Notes: generated by a model from the letters alone, not told the origin. DNA of 64,000 nucleotides from Legionella steigerwaltii (GCF_001468065.1 NZ_LNYZ01000007.1:62001-126000), one strand, 5' to 3'. Shown: positions 45,106 through 54,612, counted from the stretch's first letter. A program made the numbers and translations.

Positions 45106-45190
45106 TGTAGCCTGGGTGCAGCGCAGCGAAACCCGGGTTTAACTGAACTTAAAAATTTCCCGGGTTCCGCTGCGCTGCACCCAGGCTACA
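45106..45190. repeat. TGTAGCC inverted repeat, copy 9
   Basis: Arms GCAGCGCAGCGAAACCC and GCAGCGCAGCGGAACCC, one base different. It lies 4 bases upstream of the annotated SDR start codon. Confidence 0.92.
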
Positions 45191-45261
45191 GCTTGAGTCA
45201 AAATGCCCTGATTATCGAGTACCGAAGCGCAGCATACACGCAGTATGTGCGCATCGGAACG

Positions 45262-45306
45262 CAGAAAATCAGGCCAGTTTGGCCAAGATAGTAGAAATTG
45301 AAACAG
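45262..45306. repeat. 45-base repeat, copy B
   Basis: CAGAAAATCAGGCCAGTTTG to GAAATTGAAACAG, second copy of the element at 42309. It is preceded by a near-palindrome GCGCAGCATAC-ACGCA-GTATGTGCGC (about 45227-45252) that copy A lacks. Confidence 0.7.
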
Positions 45307-45309
45307 ACC

Positions 45310-45852
45310 CTAAAAAAACTCCTTGCTTAATTGTTTGAATTCAGGAGTTCCTGCCTTTCTTAACCATTCAAAAAATACCATTTCAGAGGTAATTAAATGA
45401 ACCCCTTCTTGTTTCATTCGCTTCAGTCCGTATTTCATATTTTGTTCACCACGGCAGCTTACAGCATCAGCAACAACAAAAACATCAAATCCTGCTTTCC
45501 TCATTTCTAATGCAGTTTGTAAAACACAAACATGTGTCTCAATGCCAATAAGGATTAATTGTTTTTTGTGTAACTGCTTGAGTCGTTCAATATATTTTTG
45601 TTCACCCATGCAGGAAAAATATACTTTATCAACACACTCTTGCTGATCAAAATACTCTTGAAACTGTTTTAATGTTGAACCAAGACCTTGCGGATATTGC
45701 TCGCTCACCAGGATTGGGACGTTCATGCGTTTGGCCAATTTTAAAAGCCATTCACATCGCTCGATAAATACTTCACTATTTAATACAGCCGGTGTTAATT
45801 TTTCTTGTACATCAACCAATAATAAGAGTGAGTCCTCTTTATTAAGTAACAT
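45310..45852 (-). CDS. Isochorismatase-family cysteine hydrolase
   Basis: 180 residues. Catalytic Asp in LLLVDVQEKL (near residue 14) and the nucleophile Cys in LIGIETHVCVLQTAL follow the nicotinamidase/isochorismatase pattern; the Lys of the triad may be in the VDKVYFSC stretch. The closest group is the YcaC-like hydrolases of unknown substrate. It lies alone on the minus strand between copies 9 and 10 of the repeat. Confidence 0.85.
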   Translation of the reverse strand: MLLNKEDSLLLLVDVQEKLTPAVLNSEVFIERCEWLLKLAKRMNVPILVSEQYPQGLGSTLKQFQEYFDQQECVDKVYFSCMGEQKYIERLKQLHKKQLILIGIETHVCVLQTALEMRKAGFDVFVVADAVSCRGEQNMKYGLKRMKQEGVHLITSEMVFFEWLRKAGTPEFKQLSKEFF

Positions 45853-45908
45853 CCTTATTCTCCTTAGCAGATAATTGTGCGACTTGGAATTTAACTGCTT
45901 ATAATTTG

Positions 45909-45942
45909 GAGCCTGGGTGACGTTAAAACTACAACCCAGGCT
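45909..45942. repeat. Short degenerate TGTAGCC-type repeat (copy 10)
   Basis: GAGCCTGGGTGACGTTAAAACTAC followed by AACCCAGGCT. Only the outer ~9 bases of each arm remain. It lies downstream of the HtrA-like gene. Confidence 0.6.
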
Positions 45943-45976
45943 GTAGCGGATTAGTAGAGAAAATTTTCAGTAGCCC

Positions 45977-47053
45977 CTAAAGACCAGCTATATCGATTGT
46001 TCTCATTTTTACATCCATTTGTTTGTTACCACGCTGGATGGAAACAGTTACTTGTTCCCCTACTTTTATTTCAGTAAGCATATTATACAAAACATCATAG
46101 TTAGGAACTGCATGACCATTAAGCGCTACAATAATATCACCTAATGTGATACGTCCCCAAGCATCTTTGTGAGTAGCTCGCAAATGAGCTTTATGAGCCG
46201 GTGTATTAGGGAGAATATCGGCGATTAATATTCCTTTACGTATACCTAATTGGCGAGCAATCTTAGGTTGAACACTTTGAATGCCTATACCAGACAGTAC
46301 AACCCGGCCATTTTTAATAATTTGTGTCACTACTCGATCAATATCATCAGCAGGAACAGCAAAACCAATCCCCGCAGACGAGCCTGAATGGGAAAAAATC
46401 ATGGAATTCATACCAATTAATTGTCCAGCACTATTCAATAAAGGACCGCCTGAATTACCTGGATTAATTGGTGTATCTGTTTGGATCATATTGTGAATTG
46501 AAACCCCACCAATTCCTGGAACTTTTCTACCCAAAGCAGAAATAACACCTTTAGATAAACTATGATCAAGACCAAAAGGATTACCAATCGCAATCGCTTT
46601 TTGTCCAACCATGAGGTCATTAAGATGTACTACTTCAAATGGCTTAAACCCTTTTAGTAAAGCTAAAGCTTGTGGTGATTCGATTTTTAATACAGCGATG
46701 TCTTTACGAGGCTCTGCACCTACTACCTTAGCAGGTACAGTCAATTTGCCCAACGAAATAGCCAGCTTATCAGCTCCTTTGATGACGTGATAATTGGTAA
46801 CAATATACCCACTATTATTCCAGACAATCCCAGATCCCGCTCCATCGGGTACTTGCATCGTACGTGCAGCAGCTCTATTTCTAACTGTTGCTAACCTATG
46901 AACATAAACTACCTTAGGTGATGCCTCGTGAAAAACTTTCACTGTATTTTGTTCATCAGGAAGAAGAGAATTTATATTAGCGCCATGTCCTGGAAAAGCC
47001 AGAATAGAACATAGCATAAAAGTACTAAACCATAAAAAACGATGTCTTGCCAT
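45977..47053 (-). CDS. HtrA/DegS-like periplasmic serine protease
   Basis: 358 residues. A signal peptide or anchor (residues 7-25) is followed by a trypsin-like domain with His89 (TNYHVIKG), Asp118 (RKDIAVLKI) and Ser201 (PINPGNSGGPL), then one PDZ domain (about 255-350). A single PDZ domain and the length match DegS-type envelope-stress proteases or short HtrA. It is a single gene; the next gene upstream on the same strand is 107 bp away. Confidence 0.9.
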   Translation of the reverse strand: MARHRFLWFSTFMLCSILAFPGHGANINSLLPDEQNTVKVFHEASPKVVYVHRLATVRNRAAARTMQVPDGAGSGIVWNNSGYIVTNYHVIKGADKLAISLGKLTVPAKVVGAEPRKDIAVLKIESPQALALLKGFKPFEVVHLNDLMVGQKAIAIGNPFGLDHSLSKGVISALGRKVPGIGGVSIHNMIQTDTPINPGNSGGPLLNSAGQLIGMNSMIFSHSGSSAGIGFAVPADDIDRVVTQIIKNGRVVLSGIGIQSVQPKIARQLGIRKGILIADILPNTPAHKAHLRATHKDAWGRITLGDIIVALNGHAVPNYDVLYNMLTEIKVGEQVTVSIQRGNKQMDVKMRTIDIAGL

Positions 47054-47160
47054 TCAATAGATCTCCACCAATTAGCTCAAAACCTTGCATTCCCCCAAAT
47101 GCAAGTGAATTGTAATATATATTGACAAAGATGTCACTAAATGACTCAGAAGAATAATTT

Positions 47161-48087
47161 TCAAGCAAATGTCAGTGAATTTGCTTTTGCCTGCTCTTTT
47201 TCTTCTTCCTCACTCTGAACTGAGTCCTGGGCTTTATCTTGGTGGGCTTTATCCTGCTTCCCTTGTTTATCCTCTTTATGTTCTACATTTTCTTGTTTCT
47301 CAGGTACTGGATCATTGATTTCGTGTTGTGTTTTATCTACCTCTGCACGTGTAATATGCTCGACACGTGTTTGAACTAGCGAAATCCCAGGTGTTACTGA
47401 TACCCCAAAATATTGCATCAAAAATTGTATTGGTATCATAAACATGTCTTTAAAAGTCATCGTTGATGCCTCCATGCTTTTTACCGCTACAATTTCAGTA
47501 TCATCAATATGACGGAGATATACTTTTTCTAGAAGGGCAGAATGCTGTTTGTAGACACTATCCAAACTAGCATTTCGTGCCTTTTCCTGATTCAGAAGAA
47601 GTCTTTGAAAATCAGTATGCGCATCCCAAAGAGATGCCCTTCTTTCTTGTAATTGCTTGAGTTCGTTATCATATAGTGCAATTTTTTGATCAATTACTTC
47701 TCTTAATTGATCACAATCGGCTTTACGGTCAACTGAAACTTTTCCACTGACGATTGAACCAGATTCTTTAACAATATCCTTCGCATAACGTTCAATCAAC
47801 TCTGTTTTTTTGGCTAAAATCTTTTCGATTTCTGTATCGATGTACCTAATCGCATCTTTATTTGCCCCCAGAACTTGATAATGAGAATCAAAGCGCTTCT
47901 CATTTTGCATTTGTGCACGTATTTGCTCCAGCTCCTTGACTTCGTGAGACAATGCTCTAGTTTGTGCATCATCATTTAATTGTTTGTCTCGACTTAACAG
48001 GATTTGTCTGATAAATGCAGCCAAAACCACAACAGTTCCCAATGCTGCTGCACAGATAAGCGCTATACTGACTGGCTCCATAGTCAA
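47161..48087 (-). CDS. Unknown membrane-anchored coiled-coil protein
   Basis: 308 residues; family not recognised. One membrane helix (about 8-27) is followed by a long coiled coil (about 40-210). The tail from ~250 is extremely charged (KEDKQGKQDKAHQDKAQD, then SEEEEKEQAKANSLTFA). An acidic cluster just before a short hydrophobic end resembles the E-block signal of Dot/Icm substrates; inference only. It lies 9 bases after the next gene, with which it forms a pair. Confidence 0.7.
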   Translation of the reverse strand: MTMEPVSIALICAAALGTVVVLAAFIRQILLSRDKQLNDDAQTRALSHEVKELEQIRAQMQNEKRFDSHYQVLGANKDAIRYIDTEIEKILAKKTELIERYAKDIVKESGSIVSGKVSVDRKADCDQLREVIDQKIALYDNELKQLQERRASLWDAHTDFQRLLLNQEKARNASLDSVYKQHSALLEKVYLRHIDDTEIVAVKSMEASTMTFKDMFMIPIQFLMQYFGVSVTPGISLVQTRVEHITRAEVDKTQHEINDPVPEKQENVEHKEDKQGKQDKAHQDKAQDSVQSEEEEKEQAKANSLTFA

Positions 48088-48096
48088 CTCCTTGAA

Positions 48097-48750
48097 TTAA
48101 GACAAATGAATCAATTGAGTATGTATTTCAATAGCAAAAAACTGATTAAAATCTTGAAAAGAATCGATTGATGGCCATTGTTCAGGCTGACTCGACATCC
48201 GACTCATAGCCCCTGCAAAGATTGAGAAATAATTTTCTTTGATATAAGGTTTAATCTCGGTCAAATTAGAAAAATTCTTAACCAGAGCAGTAGCATTTTC
48301 TTCTAAATGAGATAATTCTACTTTTTCAATAACGTCCACCAAATCATCCTGCCCCTCTAAGCTTTCCTTGATCCAATTAAGTAAAGGCTGACGAGGTTTA
48401 ATGAGCAATAATTGATGGCTTGCTTCTATTGAAGGCTCCATTAATAGAATATGATCGTGTAATTCAAATTTAAAACAACAAAGAAAATCAAGGAAATTGG
48501 TTTCTATTGCACTACGCGCTTTGTCTCCCAACCATCGACTAATTTCATGACGAAACATTCGTGAAAAATACTTTTCAATTTCATCTAGAGTTGCATCATC
48601 TGAATTTTGTTTTTGCACGACATAGGCAGTGTTATCAATTTGTAATAACCTCAGATCCGGTAATTTGGTCTCAGGCAATTGTGAGGTAAGAAATGATAAA
48701 AAAACAGCCGTAGGTTTTAATACTACTATTTCGTGTTGGCTATGGTGCAT
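48097..48750 (-). CDS. Unknown cytosolic protein, first of a two-gene unit
   Basis: 217 residues, no signal peptide or membrane helix, mixed alpha/beta composition. I see no known motif. A strong AAGGAGAGAG ribosome site precedes the ATG. The 9-base spacing to the membrane coiled-coil gene suggests the two proteins act together. Confidence 0.7.
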   Translation of the reverse strand: MHHSQHEIVVLKPTAVFLSFLTSQLPETKLPDLRLLQIDNTAYVVQKQNSDDATLDEIEKYFSRMFRHEISRWLGDKARSAIETNFLDFLCCFKFELHDHILLMEPSIEASHQLLLIKPRQPLLNWIKESLEGQDDLVDVIEKVELSHLEENATALVKNFSNLTEIKPYIKENYFSIFAGAMSRMSSQPEQWPSIDSFQDFNQFFAIEIHTQLIHLS

Positions 48751-49089
48751 ATCTCTCTCCTTGATTTACCTAAATCCCTCACCAACAGATTTACTGCGTT
48801 CACTTATAATGCTTCCGGCTTGCAAGCTTTTTAAGACTTTTACTTTAGTTTTTTTTCTGAAAAAATCTTAAAAAAACTCCCATCGTCAATGCATTAAGTG
48901 CATTCGCGACAATCTTTAGCAAAATGATTCAGCTTGATTTTACTCATCCTGAGTACAACAGGCCCCTATTTAAAACGATAGACTATATATCGTCACTTCG
49001 CGAATCGATTTTAATTTTTTCTTAACAATTGACCTAGACCATTACTTTTTTTACAGTACGCCAACAATAATGCATCAAAGAATTACGGC
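48751..49089. other. Divergent promoter region between 48097 gene and mutY
   Basis: No gene. It holds the proposed mutY promoter (49029-49057), a perfect palindrome GCTTGCAAGC near 48822, and several runs of A or T. No operator could be assigned for the leftward genes. Confidence 0.55.
49029..49057 (+). promoter_or_regulatory. Possible mutY promoter
   Basis: TTGACC (49029-49034), 17 bases, TACAGT (49052-49057), 32 bases before the GTG start. Fair match only. Confidence 0.4.
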
Positions 49090-50157
49090 GTGGATAAACA
49101 AAATTTATACAAGCAATTTAGTCAACCATTACTCGAGTGGTTTGTCCTTCATGGACGTCACAATCTGCCATGGCAATTAGTTCGCACATCGTACAGAGTC
49201 TGGATCTCTGAAATTATGCTTCAGCAAACTCAGGTACAAACGGTTATTCCTTATTTTGAGCGTTTTATGCAACGATTTCCAAACCTTAGTGATTTGGCTC
49301 GAGCAGATGAAGATGAAGTACTTTCTTTATGGTCAGGGCTTGGTTATTACAGCCGCGCCAGAAATCTTCATCAAACAGCAAAAATAGTGATGCAACATCA
49401 TGGCGGTGTTTTACCTGCTGACTATCAATTATTAAAAGAATTACCTGGGATTGGCCTATCTACTGCAGCGGCAATCGTATCACAAGCCTTCGATCAGCCT
49501 GTCGCAATTCTTGATGGTAATGTAAAACGCGTTTTAACTCGTTTTTTCGGGATCAAAGGATATCCGGAACAGGCTCAAGTAAAAAAAACACTGTGGGAAT
49601 TAGCTAACTCATGCATGCCAAAGGAAAACTGTGCCGATTACACCCAAGCAATCATGGATTTAGGGGCAACGTGTTGTACCTCTAAAAATCCCAATTGCGT
49701 TAATTGTCCTGTGCAGAATAGTTGCTTGGCGTTCAAACGGCAAGAACAACACCTATATCCCACGAAAAAAATAAAAAAGCCCATACCAATTGAATTCCAA
49801 CAATTTCTGGTTTTATACAATGCACAAGGCCACATCTACTTGGAAAAAAGACCCCCTACAGGGTTATGGGGGGGATTATGGTGTTTACCCACTTTGGATG
49901 AGGGTGATTGCCCTCTTGATTTTATTCGCCTGAACTACGATTTATCTGGCGAAACACCACAACAACTACTTACTTTTAAACATCGCTTTAGTCATTTTCA
50001 TTTGGAAATCAATGCCCTCAGCATAAAAACCAAAACACTAGGTAATAAATTAGCTGAAAAACAGGGGCAATGGTTTGCAAAAGAACAAATAAACTCCTTA
50101 GGATTAGCACAACCAACCACCAAAATATTGTCTTCCCATTACAACATGTTTATTTAG
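49090..50157 (+). CDS. mutY: A/G-specific adenine glycosylase
   Basis: 355 residues. It removes adenine mispaired with 8-oxoguanine. The HhH-GPD core has LPGIGLSTAAAI and the catalytic Asp region AILDGNVKRVLTRFFG. The 4Fe-4S cluster ligands follow the C-x6-C-x2-C-x5-C pattern (CTSKNPNCVNCPVQNSC). The C-terminal third is a Nudix-like domain that senses 8-oxoG. The GTG start has only a weak ribosome site. Confidence 0.95.
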   Translation: MDKQNLYKQFSQPLLEWFVLHGRHNLPWQLVRTSYRVWISEIMLQQTQVQTVIPYFERFMQRFPNLSDLARADEDEVLSLWSGLGYYSRARNLHQTAKIVMQHHGGVLPADYQLLKELPGIGLSTAAAIVSQAFDQPVAILDGNVKRVLTRFFGIKGYPEQAQVKKTLWELANSCMPKENCADYTQAIMDLGATCCTSKNPNCVNCPVQNSCLAFKRQEQHLYPTKKIKKPIPIEFQQFLVLYNAQGHIYLEKRPPTGLWGGLWCLPTLDEGDCPLDFIRLNYDLSGETPQQLLTFKHRFSHFHLEINALSIKTKTLGNKLAEKQGQWFAKEQINSLGLAQPTTKILSSHYNMFI

Positions 50158-50230
50158 AACTCATAAGAGATATAATGAGGGCACAAGTCTGTACTTGTTG
50201 AAAAACCTATATAATTATGTCTTGTAGTTT

Positions 50231-50321
50231 TGTAGCCTGGGTGCAGCGCAGCGTAACCCGGGATTCTGGACACGAATAAACGTCTCAATCCGCGGTTACG
50301 CTGCGCTGCACCCAGGCTACA
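50231..50321. repeat. TGTAGCC inverted repeat, copy 11
   Basis: Arms GCAGCGCAGCGTAACC match each other exactly. Convergent gap between mutY and the Sel1 lipoprotein gene. Confidence 0.93.
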
Positions 50322-50335
50322 AATAGCCGAACACT

Positions 50336-50662
50336 TTAACTCAATGAGCCCCCACTGGCCAATATTCGAACTGCTTCTTTTGCATCAGGTTGCCCTAGAT
50401 TTGCTGCAGCATTAATCCAAAACCAAGCTTTCTTTCGGTCTTCGACTACTCCTTTGCCATAATAATACATATAACCCACAGCATATTGGGCATCAGGTTG
50501 GCCTTTTTGAGCAATTGGCTTTAAGCGAATAAAAGCCTTGCGGTAATCTTCGAGCCTGAAACTATCAATTCCCTCACGCAAACTCATTGCACGAGGAGTA
50601 GCGCAAGCAGTCAGAATAGAAATAAAAATTACAACGATTAATAAATTAAATAAGCGTCTCAT
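50336..50662 (-). CDS. Small Sel1-repeat lipoprotein
   Basis: 108 residues. The lipobox LTAC ends the signal peptide (Cys20). Two Sel1-like repeats follow: AQYAVGYMYYYGKGVVEDRKKAWFWINAAANLGQPDA. Such repeats mediate protein contacts. It lies 7 bases after lspC and may support secretion. Confidence 0.85.
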   Translation of the reverse strand: MRRLFNLLIVVIFISILTACATPRAMSLREGIDSFRLEDYRKAFIRLKPIAQKGQPDAQYAVGYMYYYGKGVVEDRKKAWFWINAAANLGQPDAKEAVRILASGGSLS

Positions 50663-50669
50663 AAAATTT

Positions 50670-51179
50670 TTATTCCCCTTTCAAAGGCTTAGCCACTGGT
50701 TCAAAGATTAATTCATTTTTAGGTAAACTTAAACTCTCTAATGTACCATTGCGTTCAACCAAAATCCCTGAGGCCATAATGCGCTTGATCACAGCACCAC
50801 CGGGGACAGTATCACCTAATTTATAAGTTTTTTCCTCACCGGTAGCAGAACGAATGATTACTTGAGAATTATTTAGATTATGAGTAAATAAAATCCCTAC
50901 TAAAGTGACATTCAACATGGATTTTTTAATACTGGATAAATTATTTGAAACATACACACCAAATAAAGAAGAATGTAAAATAGCATCGAAGGAATTCTTT
51001 TGGGGTATTAACGGCATTTCTTTTGTGGTCTCAGGTGCTGCTTGTATCTTTATGGGAGAAAATATCAAAGAAGCATATTCGGTAATAATCAATATGGAAA
51101 AAAGCGAAATAAAAGCAATAATAATCCATTGTGCGTATTTTGCTGAAAATAAAGCATGAAGATCAAATTTCATTATCAA
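50670..51179 (-). CDS. lspC: Type II secretion system protein C (LspC)
   Basis: 169 residues. A cytoplasmic stub, one membrane helix (about 17-40) and a homology region (LNVTLVGILF...SQVIIRSATGEEKTYKLGDTVPGGAVIKRI) typical of GspC, which contacts the secretin GspD. There is no C-terminal PDZ or coiled-coil domain, so it is a short form. No other type II secretion gene lies nearby. M1 or M3 could be the start. Confidence 0.85.
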   Translation of the reverse strand: MIMKFDLHALFSAKYAQWIIIAFISLFSILIITEYASLIFSPIKIQAAPETTKEMPLIPQKNSFDAILHSSLFGVYVSNNLSSIKKSMLNVTLVGILFTHNLNNSQVIIRSATGEEKTYKLGDTVPGGAVIKRIMASGILVERNGTLESLSLPKNELIFEPVAKPLKGE

Positions 51180-51201
51180 AACGCCCCTGAAGTATCAACT
51201 T

Positions 51202-51235
51202 ACCCGTATGGGCACTTCGCCGCACCCTGGCTACA
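51202..51235. repeat. Single right arm of the TGTAGCC repeat (copy 12)
   Basis: ACCCGTATGGGCACTTCGCC ending CACCCTGGCTACA; only one arm is recognisable. It is the only family relic in a divergent (promoter-bearing) gap. Confidence 0.6.
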
Positions 51236-51345
51236 ACCTGCAAAGTAGAACTTGCCTATACATAGAACCCCCACTAGAATATCCTACATAAACCACTCTG
51301 AAAAGATCACTCTCCCATAAATATACAGCCCTTAAGGATAGTCCC

Positions 51346-52500
51346 ATGAAGAAGAATCACTTTGAAACCCGAGCCATTCATGCAGGCCAAAAACCATGCC
51401 CAAGTACTGGCGCGGTCATGACACCTATTTATGCAACATCAACCTACAAACAAATTGCTCCAGGTGAACATCTGGGCTACGAATACTCACGCACACACAA
51501 TCCTACTCGAGACGCTTATGAAGGGTGTATTGCCAGCTTGGAGTCGGGCCAACGTGGTTTTGCATTTGCATCTGGAATGGCTGCAATTAACACAATTGTT
51601 GATTTATTAGACGCAGGAGACCATGTTGTCGCCATGGATGATCTTTATGGAGGCACATTTCGTTTATTTGACAAAGTTAAAACCCGCACGTCTGGGTTAT
51701 CCTTTTCCTTTGTAGATATGTCTAATACCCACAATATAGAAGCCGCAATTACTCCCAAAACGCGCATGCTGTGGGTAGAAACACCTTCAAATCCCATGTT
51801 AAAACTAGCCAATTTACGTGAAATAGCTGAGATTGCTAAACGGCATAATCTCATAGCAGTTGCAGACAACACTTTTGCAACGCCTTGGATACAACGCCCT
51901 ATCGAGCTTGGATTTGACATAGTACTACACTCTGCAACTAAATATCTCAATGGTCATTCAGATGTAGTCAGTGGCGTTGCAGTAGTTGGGGATAATCCTA
52001 ATCTAGCCGACAAAATTGCTTTTCTGCAAAACTCTTGTGGTGGTGTTGCAGGTCCTTTTGACAGTTTTCTGGTTTTAAGAAGCTTGAAAACCCTATCGTT
52101 GCGAATGGAACGACATTGCGAGAATGCGAACCATCTGGCAAATTGGCTGAGTAGTCAATCTAAAGTAAAAAAAGTAATCTATCCTGGTCTTGCAAGCCAT
52201 CCTCAGCATGATTTGGCTAAAGAGCAAATGCATGGTTTTGGCGGTATGATTTCCATGGTCATTGATGGTGGCATTGATGCAGCCAAACGTTTTCTTGCTC
52301 GCTGTGAATTATTTACCTTGGCTGAAAGTTTAGGTGGTGTGGAAAGCTTAATTGAACATCCGGCAATTATGACCCACGCTTCTATACCCCCAGAAAAACG
52401 TAAAGCGCTAGGAATAGAAGATGGATTTATTCGACTCTCTGTAGGCATAGAGCATGTAGAAGATTTACAAGCTGATTTGCAATATGCACTTGCATATTAA
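51346..52500 (+). CDS. PLP-dependent trans-sulfuration enzyme (cystathionine lyase/synthase)
   Basis: 384 residues of the Cys/Met metabolism family. The PLP Lys lies in HSATKYLNGHSDVVSG, and AFASGMAAI and ETPSNP are conserved. The sequence does not tell gamma-lyase, beta-lyase and gamma-synthase apart with certainty. The high similarity to bacterial cystathionine gamma-lyase at EYSRTHNPTRDAYE makes that the first guess. Followed by repeat copy 13, then dapD on the same strand. Confidence 0.9.
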   Translation: MKKNHFETRAIHAGQKPCPSTGAVMTPIYATSTYKQIAPGEHLGYEYSRTHNPTRDAYEGCIASLESGQRGFAFASGMAAINTIVDLLDAGDHVVAMDDLYGGTFRLFDKVKTRTSGLSFSFVDMSNTHNIEAAITPKTRMLWVETPSNPMLKLANLREIAEIAKRHNLIAVADNTFATPWIQRPIELGFDIVLHSATKYLNGHSDVVSGVAVVGDNPNLADKIAFLQNSCGGVAGPFDSFLVLRSLKTLSLRMERHCENANHLANWLSSQSKVKKVIYPGLASHPQHDLAKEQMHGFGGMISMVIDGGIDAAKRFLARCELFTLAESLGGVESLIEHPAIMTHASIPPEKRKALGIEDGFIRLSVGIEHVEDLQADLQYALAY

Positions 52501-52515
52501 GCTTCGACACAATTG

Positions 52516-52599
52516 TGTAGCCTGGGTGCAGCGCAGCGGAACCCGGGTTTAACTGATTTACAAACTCCCCGGGTTCCGCTGCGCTGCACCCAGGCTACA
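52516..52599. repeat. TGTAGCC inverted repeat, copy 13 (perfect arms)
   Basis: The ~32-base arms (TGTAGCCTGGGTGCAGCGCA to GGAACCCGGG) are perfect complements. It lies 20 bases before the dapD start, in a tandem gap. Confidence 0.95.
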
Positions 52600-52619
52600 A
52601 AATGATACGGGAAAAATAG

Positions 52620-53441
52620 ATGCAAACTTTACAACCTATAATTGAACAAGCTTTTGAACAACGCCAAACGCTATCCATTGATACAGCTTCTTCTGAGCTC
52701 ATCACCGCAGTGAATGAGGTACTTTCTTGTCTCGATAGTGGACAATACCGTGTCGCAGAAAAAATAAATGAACAATGGGTAGTACATCAATGGATAAAAA
52801 AAGCAGTACTTTTATCCTTTAGACTTTATCCCAATCAAGTCATTGATTCAGGTTTTTGTCAGTTTTATGACAAGGTCCCCCTCAAATACAATAACTATAC
52901 TGAAGAACAATTTAAACAAACTGGGGTAAGAGTAGTACCACATGCCATGGTCCGCAAAGGAGCATACATTGCAAAAAACTGCGTTTTAATGCCATCTTAT
53001 GTTAATGTGGGCGCATATATTGATGAAGGAGTTATGGTTGATACTTGGGCAACAGTAGGTTCCTGTGCGCAAATTGGAAAAAACGTTCATCTTTCAGGTG
53101 GAGTAGGTATAGGTGGGGTTCTAGAGCCATTGCAAGCTAACCCTACAATAATCGAAGACAATTGCTTTATTGGTGCTCGTTCAGAAGTAGTTGAAGGAGT
53201 GATTGTTGAACGAAATTCAGTCTTATCCATGGGAGTGTATTTAGGGCAAAGCACCAAAATATATAACCGTCTGACTGGAGAAATTACTTACGGTCGTATT
53301 CCCGCTGGTTCTGTAGTAGTCGCAGGAAGTTTACCCAGTGAAGATAAAAGCTACAGTTTGTATTGTGCCGTCATCGTGAAACAGGTTGATGAAAAGACAA
53401 GAGCAAAAGTAAGTATTAATGAATTATTGAGAGCGGGATAG
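52620..53441 (+). CDS. dapD: Tetrahydrodipicolinate N-succinyltransferase
   Basis: 273 residues. Left-handed beta-helix hexapeptide repeats fill residues ~100-230; [19 protein letters not shown] and [30 protein letters not shown] are the family motifs. It is the succinylase-branch step to diaminopimelate and lysine. The dapE ATG follows after one base (TAGAATG), so they are coupled. Confidence 0.96.
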   Translation: MQTLQPIIEQAFEQRQTLSIDTASSELITAVNEVLSCLDSGQYRVAEKINEQWVVHQWIKKAVLLSFRLYPNQVIDSGFCQFYDKVPLKYNNYTEEQFKQTGVRVVPHAMVRKGAYIAKNCVLMPSYVNVGAYIDEGVMVDTWATVGSCAQIGKNVHLSGGVGIGGVLEPLQANPTIIEDNCFIGARSEVVEGVIVERNSVLSMGVYLGQSTKIYNRLTGEITYGRIPAGSVVVAGSLPSEDKSYSLYCAVIVKQVDEKTRAKVSINELLRAG

Positions 53442-53442
53442 A

Positions 53443-54612
53443 ATGACAGAATCAGTAGCACCTCATTGTTCCAATGACTTACAAGAACTTTTGCTAAAAC
53501 TCGTTAGCTTTCCATCCATTACACCTGAAGATGCAGGCTGCCAGGAGTTTATGATCCAATTTTTGGAGCGAATAGGATTTACGTGTCAACGTATGAATAA
53601 GGGCCCCGTTTCCAATTTCTTCGCATCTTATGGGGAATCTGGTCCTTTCCTTGTCTTTGCGGGTCATACTGATGTAGTTCCTGTTGGTGATGCGGCAAAA
53701 TGGTTATCCAATCCCTTTGTGTTGGAAAATAAAAACGGAATACTTTTTGGGCGTGGTGTTGCAGATATGAAAGGAAGTCTTGCATGTATGCTGCTTATGG
53801 CCCAACGATTTGTTAAGACTTATCCCAAGTTTGGAGGAAGATTAGGGTTTCTTATTACCAGTGGAGAGGAAGGCGATGACTATGATATGGGCACGCCTTA
53901 TGTCATGCAGCTTTTAAAAAATGAAGGGATTCACATTGATTATTGCATTGTGGGTGAACCTTCAAGTACACATCGAGTAGGGGATGTGCTTAAAATTGGC
54001 AGGCGTGGTTCCTTGAGCGCGAAAATTACCTTACATGGGAAACAAGGTCATGTTGCTTATCCCCACCTGGCAGATAATCCAATACATAAAATTAGCCCCG
54101 TCTTAGCAAAACTGACTACAACACTCTGGGATCAAGGTAACCATCATTTTCCACCAACATCCATGCAAATTACCCATCTTCAGTCTGGGGGGCATGCTCC
54201 AAATATAATTCCTGGAGAACTGGTTTTACACTTAAATTTTAGATATTCAACAGAACAAACCCATAACGTGTTAAAAGAAAAAGTTACAACTACTTTTCAA
54301 GAGCACGACCTGAACCCCATCATTAACTGGCGTCTTAGTGGTGAGCCTTTCTTGACAGCTCAAGGCGCTCTCCTGGACAGCTGCAAAGAAGCAATTATCG
54401 AACTTACAGAAAGTTCACCGGAACTATCTACAAGTGGAGGAACATCTGATGGTCGCTTTATTGCGCCCTATGGTGTTGAAGTAGTAGAACTTGGACCGGT
54501 TAATGCCACCATTCATCAAGTCAATGAATGTGTCTCCTTAAATGAGTTACATCTATTAGAAACTTTATATTTTTCAATTTGTGAAAAATTGTTAATTAAT
54601 TCAGCGCAGTAG
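53443..54612 (+). CDS. dapE: Succinyl-diaminopimelate desuccinylase
   Basis: 389 residues of M20 fold. The metal ligands are in VFAGHTDVVPVGD and GRGVADMKG, the general base in TSGEEGDD, and the C-terminal His in ATIHQVNECV. It gives LL-DAP, whose meso form MurE adds to peptidoglycan. The usual length is 375-380. Confidence 0.96.
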   Translation: MTESVAPHCSNDLQELLLKLVSFPSITPEDAGCQEFMIQFLERIGFTCQRMNKGPVSNFFASYGESGPFLVFAGHTDVVPVGDAAKWLSNPFVLENKNGILFGRGVADMKGSLACMLLMAQRFVKTYPKFGGRLGFLITSGEEGDDYDMGTPYVMQLLKNEGIHIDYCIVGEPSSTHRVGDVLKIGRRGSLSAKITLHGKQGHVAYPHLADNPIHKISPVLAKLTTTLWDQGNHHFPPTSMQITHLQSGGHAPNIIPGELVLHLNFRYSTEQTHNVLKEKVTTTFQEHDLNPIINWRLSGEPFLTAQGALLDSCKEAIIELTESSPELSTSGGTSDGRFIAPYGVEVVELGPVNATIHQVNECVSLNELHLLETLYFSICEKLLINSAQ

